The position numbers and the translations under genes are program-made. A DNA stretch of 11,627 nt. Source: an uncultured Eggerthellaceae bacterium (lineage in GTDB: Bacteria; Actinomycetota; Coriobacteriia; Coriobacteriales; Eggerthellaceae). The DNA lies in NCBI GenBank assembly GCA_947632575.1, contig CANRPV010000032.1, positions 1 through 11,627 of the forward strand, written 5' to 3'. Shown piece after piece: positions 8,269-11,627 of the stretch (position 1 is its first letter; each line of letters opens with the position of its first letter). A model generated the notes under the pieces. The model was not told the DNA's origin, searched no databases, and saw only the letters and a list, made by a program, of their open reading frames with translations.

Positions 8269-8276
8269 CAACTCTC

Positions 8277-9491
8277 CTACTGATTCTCTTGAGCGGCGTG
8301 AATACCGCAATAACGGCTGTTGGGTCGAGCGTGATTGCGGCAGCGGGTGCCATCCTCGCTCACATAGGCGCACTGAAGTGAGCCCTCTTCTTCCTCTGGA
8401 CTATCGTCGATCAGCATATTGTCACCGCTGAGCGGCTCACCCGCAAAGCTCGCGCTCTTGATATCGATGTGCCAACCGGTCAGACGAGCTGCCAAGCGCG
8501 CGTTTTGACCCTCTTTGCCGATAGCCAAGGAAAGCTGGTCATCAGGTACCACGACGGTGGCGTAGTGATTGTCCTCATCGATGCTCACGTGAGACACCTT
8601 GGCAGGAGAAAGTGCATTTGCCACGTAGACGGCCGGATCATCGCTCCACTGAATCACATCGACTCGCTCGTTGCGCAGCTCTTCAACCACCATACGCACC
8701 CGGCTTCCCTTAGGACCGACGCAAGCGCCCACCGGATCGAGATTGTCCTCTCGTGAGGCCACGGCAACCTTGGAACGAGCGCCAGGTTCCCGTGCGATGG
8801 ATTTTATCTCCACCATACCGTCATAGATCTCAGGCACTTCGATCTCGAAGAGACGACGAATCAAGTCAGGATGGGTGCGGGACACCACAATGGGCGGACG
8901 AGCCTGGTCACCACGGGCACGGGGAGAATCCCCGTTAGGATCGCGCACCTCGATGATCAAGGTCTTGAGGCGTTGGTTATGACGATAATGCTCGCTGTTG
9001 GGACGCTCGTTGCGTTCATTGGGATAGCGGCGCACGTCATAATGGGGCAGTTCGGCCTCAACCCCTTCCCTGATCTTGATGATCGTGAAATCGGGGGTGC
9101 CCTGAAGCACGGTGCCGGTTACCAGATCGCCAACGCGATCGGAAAACTCCTCGTAGATGGACTGGCGACCAGCCTCGCGCACGATGGCCGCGATAACTCC
9201 CTTGGCGTTTTGAGCGGCGATGCGGCTCACGTCATCGGGAGTGACATCGCGTTCCTCGAATTCGCTGTACTCGCCGGTCTCCTCATCAGGCTCTCCCACC
9301 GGCACCAGCTCATAGACATAGATGCGTCCCGTCTGGCGATCGATGGTGACACGTGCGTCGTACTCCAAATCCAAGATGTGCTGATAGCTTCGTGCTAATG
9401 AAGCCTCCAGGCGCTCAATCAGGTAGAACTCATCGATCTTTCTCTCATGAGCAAGAGCCTGGAGAGCCTCGATCAATTCTGAAGTAGCCAC
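8277..9491 (-). CDS. nusA: Transcription termination/antitermination protein NusA with a Cys/His-rich C-terminal tail
   Basis: NusA binds RNA polymerase and nascent RNA and modulates pausing, termination and antitermination. The protein has 404 residues: an N-terminal RNAP-binding domain (1-~120), an S1 domain (~121-205), KH1 (~228-297, with DPVGACVGPKGSRV at 252-265) and KH2 (~302-348, with LSLAIGKEGQNARLAARLTG at 320-339). The S1 domain carries two short charged insertions, near 154-166 and 186-198. After KH2 comes an acidic linker (DDSPEEEE, 362-369) and then a Cys374-x9-Cys384-x10-Cys395-x2-His398 pattern resembling small zinc-binding modules, in place of the acidic repeats of the E. coli protein. 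The start is GTG, preceded by an A/G-rich AGGAAAG. It begins 15 bases after the rimP stop and runs to eight bases before ylxR. Confidence 0.97.
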   Translation of the reverse strand: MATSELIEALQALAHERKIDEFYLIERLEASLARSYQHILDLEYDARVTIDRQTGRIYVYELVPVGEPDEETGEYSEFEERDVTPDDVSRIAAQNAKGVIAAIVREAGRQSIYEEFSDRVGDLVTGTVLQGTPDFTIIKIREGVEAELPHYDVRRYPNERNERPNSEHYRHNQRLKTLIIEVRDPNGDSPRARGDQARPPIVVSRTHPDLIRRLFEIEVPEIYDGMVEIKSIAREPGARSKVAVASREDNLDPVGACVGPKGSRVRMVVEELRNERVDVIQWSDDPAVYVANALSPAKVSHVSIDEDNHYATVVVPDDQLSLAIGKEGQNARLAARLTGWHIDIKSASFAGEPLSGDNMLIDDSPEEEEGSLQCAYVSEDGTRCRNHARPNSRYCGIHAAQENQ

Positions 9492-9506
9492 GTTTTCTTT
9501 CCTTTC

Positions 9507-9977
9507 CTAGGAGCTAAAATCCACAGTGCCTTTCAGATGGGCACGTTTGATGTTCGTTAGAGGGAACGAATGAAGCTCGCCGTCCACGGAAAGCAGCACT
9601 GCGTCCTCCTCGGTACCCGCCAAAACGCCGGTCCAAGAACTCCTCCCGTCAACCGCCTCCACCGTCTTGAGATGAGCGGTCTCTCCCTGAAAACGAGCGA
9701 AGTGCTCGAGAGTCCGAAGCGGCCGATCGATGCCCGGCGACGAGACCTCAAGGGTGTAGGCGCCCGGGAACGGATCGATCTTGTCCATCAGATCGTTGAT
9801 CCATGCCTGAGCCGAGGAGAGCACATCAAAGCTCACGCCATCGGGATGGTCGATGAACACTCTAATGGTGGGAGATTTCCTTCCACCAATGATATCCACG
9901 GTCACGATCTCGATGCCCTCTTGGGAAGCCCTCGGCGAAAGCGCATTCAAGAGCTTTGTCTCCATGGCTGTGAGCAC
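9507..9977 (-). CDS. rimP: Ribosome maturation factor RimP
   Basis: RimP assists assembly of the 30S subunit head/central pseudoknot region and stands first in the nusA-infB operon of most bacteria. Numbered from the GTG at 9977 it has 156 residues, typical for the family. The N-terminal alpha/beta domain contains GIEIVTVDII (21-30) and the signature YTLEVSSPGIDRPL (74-87). The C-terminal SH3-like domain covers about 90-150, including SWTGVLAG (114-121) and the closing LTNIKRAHL (140-148). The frame is open to 10028, but AAGGAGG at 9984-9990 sits six bases before the GTG, and the longer version would translate through the leader hairpin, so the GTG is preferred. The ATG four codons later is a weaker alternative. 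Confidence 0.94.
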   Translation of the reverse strand: MLTAMETKLLNALSPRASQEGIEIVTVDIIGGRKSPTIRVFIDHPDGVSFDVLSSAQAWINDLMDKIDPFPGAYTLEVSSPGIDRPLRTLEHFARFQGETAHLKTVEAVDGRSSWTGVLAGTEEDAVLLSVDGELHSFPLTNIKRAHLKGTVDFSS

Positions 9978-9983
9978 GCTTTT

Positions 9984-9990
9984 CCTCCTT
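9984..9990 (-). promoter_or_regulatory. Ribosome binding site that decides the rimP start
   Basis: AAGGAGG on the minus strand lies six bases before GTG at 9977. It would be inside the coding region if a start near 10028 were used. Confidence 0.8.
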
Positions 9991-10000
9991 TGCTTCCCTA

Positions 10001-10033
10001 GAACAAAAGAAAGCGGGAACAAGCCCACTTTCT
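10001..10033 (-). terminator. Intrinsic terminator hairpin in the rimP leader
   Basis: In the minus-strand RNA, AGAAAGUGGG (10033-10024) can pair with CCCGCUUUCU (10017-10008) around a six-base loop. This gives a ten-pair stem with one G.U pair, followed by UUUGUUCU. It sits after the predicted rimP promoter and just before the rimP ribosome binding site. It is therefore more likely a leader (attenuator) terminator for the operon than the leuA 3' terminator. Premature terminators before rimP are known in enterobacteria (the rimP leader); the sequence here is not one I recognise. Confidence 0.72.
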
Positions 10034-10047
10034 CGTCGTTCGAAAGT
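10027..10047 (-). promoter_or_regulatory. Candidate antiterminator hairpin overlapping the rimP leader terminator
   Basis: ACUUUC (10047-10042) is exactly complementary to GAAAGU (10032-10027), separated by nine bases. GAAAGU is also most of the 5' arm of the terminator stem, so the two structures exclude each other. The pairing is shorter than the terminator stem and would need a ligand, a protein, a stalled polymerase or a ribosome to favour it. Confidence 0.45.
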
Positions 10048-10076
10048 ATGTCGCCATGCGGCGCTAACGTAGAATT

Positions 10077-10106
10077 TTTATACCATATTTCCAGCTAGCT
10101 TTCCAA
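10077..10106 (-). promoter_or_regulatory. Candidate promoter of the rimP-nusA-infB operon
   Basis: On the minus strand TTGGAA (-35, 4 of 6) is separated by 18 bases from TATAAA (-10, 5 of 6). The -10 is preceded by TGG, giving an extended -10 TGnTATAAA. A transcript start near 10070 would give a leader of about 93 bases before the rimP GTG, containing the two alternative hairpins. An 8-bp palindrome AGCTAGCT (10093-10100) fills part of the spacer. Confidence 0.6.
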
Positions 10107-10179
10107 GGGGGTTTCGGTAGGTTCCACCAAGCATCCATGAAGCTTTGGTGACCAGATGCGAGGAAACCCCCTCGGCATC
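10106..10179 (-). repeat. Nested inverted repeats downstream of leuA; possible U-less terminator or 3' UTR structure
   Basis: A perfect 10-base inverted repeat (10106-10115 with 10163-10172) encloses a second one (CACCAAGC 10125-10132 with GCTTTGGTG 10142-10150, one bulged base), making one long stem-loop. A competing hairpin pairs 10155-10163 with 10170-10179 (nine pairs, one bulged base, six-base loop) and uses the same bases as the outer stem. None is followed by a U tract on either strand. The structure begins about 20 bases after the leuA stop and ends at the rimP -35 box, so ending leuA transcription is the simplest role, but that is inferred. Confidence 0.5.
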
Positions 10180-10200
10180 ATGCAAAGCCTAGGAGCGCGC

Positions 10201-11627
10201 TTAGTGGCGCTCGAAAAGCAGACGGTTCAAGGCGTTGAGGTAGGCCTTGGTGGAGCTCACGATGATGTCCCCATCTGCACCACGGCCTGTGAACATCTCG
10301 CCGTTGCCCGCCTTGACGCGAACGGTCACCTCGCCGAGGGCGTCGATGCCGCGAGTAACCGACTGCACCGAGAACTCGGTAAGGTCGTTTTCCACATCAA
10401 CGATCTTATTGACCGCCTTATAGACCGCATCCACCGGACCGGTGCCATACTCACACGCCATGTGATCGACCCCGTGAGCGTCCTTCAACGTGACGGTAGC
10501 GGTCGGCGTGAGCGGGAAGCCGCAGCTGATCTGAACCGCAGAGAGGGTGTAGGTGGCGTTCTCGTCGTTACGATCACGCTCATTGATGAGGCTCTCCAGA
10601 TCCTCGTCGTAGATTTCCTTCTTCTTATCGGCCAGATTGAGGAAGGCCTCATAGACCTGATCGAGTTCTTCCTTCTCCAGCTCATAACCCAGTTCCTCTA
10701 AGCGATGCTTTAACGCCGCGTGGCCGCTGCGAGCGGTAAGGACGATCTGGCTGGAACCGGCACCCACTTCCGCGGGATCGATGATCTCGTAGGTGTCACG
10801 CTTCTTCAAAACGCCATCCTGGTGGATACCGGAGGAGTGAGCGAAGGCGTTTGCACCCACGATAGCCTTGTTAGCCTGGACATTCATACCGGTTATGGAA
10901 GATACCAGACGACTAGCCTTCACGAATTCACGCGTGTTGATATCGGTATGAGCATCCAAATCCTCACCATGCATACGGATGGCCATGACCACTTCTTCCA
11001 TGGCCGTGTTGCCCGCACGCTCGCCCAAACCGTTAATGGTGCATTCGATCTGGGTAGCGCCATTGCGCACGCCTTCCATGGCCAATGCGGTGGCCATACC
11101 CAAATCGTTATGGCAGTGGACGGCTACGGTGGCGTTTTCAATTCCCCGTACGTTTTCCATCAGATAACGAATGCGACGTCCGAAATCCCAAGGCAGCGAA
11201 TAGCCTGTTGTGTCAGGGATATTGACGACCGTGGCGCCGGCGTCGATAGCGGCCTGAATGACCTTGACCAAGAAATCGAAGTCGGAACGGCCGGCATCCT
11301 CGGCGTAGAACTGCACGTCCTCTACGTAGTTTTTCGCATAGGCGACGCAGTGGGAAGTAGCCTCAAGCACCTGCTCAGGAGTCATGCGCAACTTATCGCG
11401 CATGTGGCTTTCGCTCACGCCCAAGCCGGTGTGAATGCGAGGACGCTTTGCGTCTCTCAAAGCCTCGGCCGCCACATCGATGTCCTTATCCCGAGCACGC
11501 GTCAGACCGCAGACCACCGCGTCATCGCCGGCCAACTCCGAAATGCGCCGAACGCTCTCGTCCGCTTCGCTCGTGATCTCGGAATAGGCATAGGGCAGAC
11601 CGCCCGCTTGCCCCGAGGTTTCCAGCC
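10201..11627 (-). CDS. leuA: 2-isopropylmalate synthase (5' end outside window)
   Basis: LeuA condenses acetyl-CoA with 2-oxoisovalerate, the first committed step of leucine synthesis. The frame is open from the window edge (first full codon at 11625) to TAA at 10201, giving 474 residues. About 30-40 residues, including the DTTLRDGEQ metal/substrate motif, are outside. In visible-fragment numbering, the HxH metal ligands are in VHCHND (169-174), followed by GERAGN (201-206) and AHSSGIHQDG (262-271). The C-terminal allosteric domain (from about 355) includes GTGPVDAVYKA (394-404) and by family knowledge mediates leucine feedback inhibition. A start at the TTG at 11535 is excluded because upstream codons continue family sequence (ending with VRRISELAGDDAVVCG). 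Homocitrate or citramalate synthase is less likely, since the whole C-terminal half fits type-1 LeuA. Confidence 0.95.
   Translation of the reverse strand, partial: LETSGQAGGLPYAYSEITSEADESVRRISELAGDDAVVCGLTRARDKDIDVAAEALRDAKRPRIHTGLGVSESHMRDKLRMTPEQVLEATSHCVAYAKNYVEDVQFYAEDAGRSDFDFLVKVIQAAIDAGATVVNIPDTTGYSLPWDFGRRIRYLMENVRGIENATVAVHCHNDLGMATALAMEGVRNGATQIECTINGLGERAGNTAMEEVVMAIRMHGEDLDAHTDINTREFVKASRLVSSITGMNVQANKAIVGANAFAHSSGIHQDGVLKKRDTYEIIDPAEVGAGSSQIVLTARSGHAALKHRLEELGYELEKEELDQVYEAFLNLADKKKEIYDEDLESLINERDRNDENATYTLSAVQISCGFPLTPTATVTLKDAHGVDHMACEYGTGPVDAVYKAVNKIVDVENDLTEFSVQSVTRGIDALGEVTVRVKAGNGEMFTGRGADGDIIVSSTKAYLNALNRLLFERH

Larger units (their letters stand above)
9998..10057 (-). 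other. Possible 19-codon leader peptide in the rimP 5' UTR
   Basis: An ATG at 10057 opens a frame encoding MATYFRTTRKWACSRFLLF and ending in TAG at 9998-10000, 20 bases before the rimP GTG. It spans both leader hairpins. No Shine-Dalgarno sequence precedes it, and an open frame this short is common by chance. If the predicted transcript start near 10070 is right, the ATG would be only about 13 bases from the 5' end. I list it because of its position across the candidate attenuator. Confidence 0.22.

Noticed and set aside
7972..8373. A 133-residue version of YlxR
   Set aside because: The extra 35 residues overlap nusA out of frame, lack family similarity, and the ribosome binding site fits only the ATG at 8268.
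10115..10132. T-box-like sequence GGTGGAACC on the minus strand after leuA
   Set aside because: It resembles the T-box core, but no stem I or specifier loop is visible, no aminoacyl-tRNA synthetase or amino acid gene follows, and it lies upstream of the predicted rimP promoter. The match is better explained as part of the nested inverted repeat.
10201..11535. leuA starting at the TTG at 11535
   Set aside because: The frame stays open to the window edge, and the upstream residues continue the LeuA family pattern, so the true start is outside.

Overview
The window is a compact bacterial chromosomal segment in which every supported gene lies on the minus strand. In transcription order (right to left) it reads: leuA (5' end outside the window), a 223-bp regulatory gap, then rimP-nusA-ylxR-infB-rbfA-nrnA-truB-ribF, a 148-bp gap, and hppA (3' end outside the window). 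Five of the nine visible starts are GTG. The GTG-rich starts, moderately high GC, the nusA operon order with a DHH phosphoesterase between rbfA and truB and no ylxQ, and the K+-dependent type membrane pyrophosphatase suggest an actinobacterial anaerobe, perhaps of class Coriobacteriia. That placement is an inference from gene content, not a measured match.

Region 10201-11627 is 2-isopropylmalate synthase, the entry enzyme of leucine synthesis. Region 9978-10200 holds a nested inverted repeat just after leuA, an extended -10 promoter, and a leader with an intrinsic terminator hairpin directly before the rimP ribosome binding site. An upstream segment can pair with the 5' arm of that terminator, which is the layout of a transcription attenuator. 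Region 1769-9977 is the translation and transcription-factor operon: ribosome maturation (RimP, RbfA), transcription elongation/termination (NusA), an RNA-binding YlxR/RnpM protein, initiation factor IF-2, nanoRNA/pAp turnover (NrnA), tRNA pseudouridine-55 synthesis (TruB) and FMN/FAD synthesis (RibF). Genes are separated by at most 33 bases or overlap by 1-17 bases, so they are probably cotranscribed and in part translationally coupled. Region 1-1620 is a membrane-bound ion-pumping pyrophosphatase with its own plausible promoter.

Most of this is conserved housekeeping DNA, and I see no mobile element, CRISPR array, RNA gene or defence system. The points most worth checking are the candidate attenuator before rimP, a Cys/His zinc-finger-like tail on NusA, the paired inverted repeats after leuA, and substitutions in the RibF active-site motifs.
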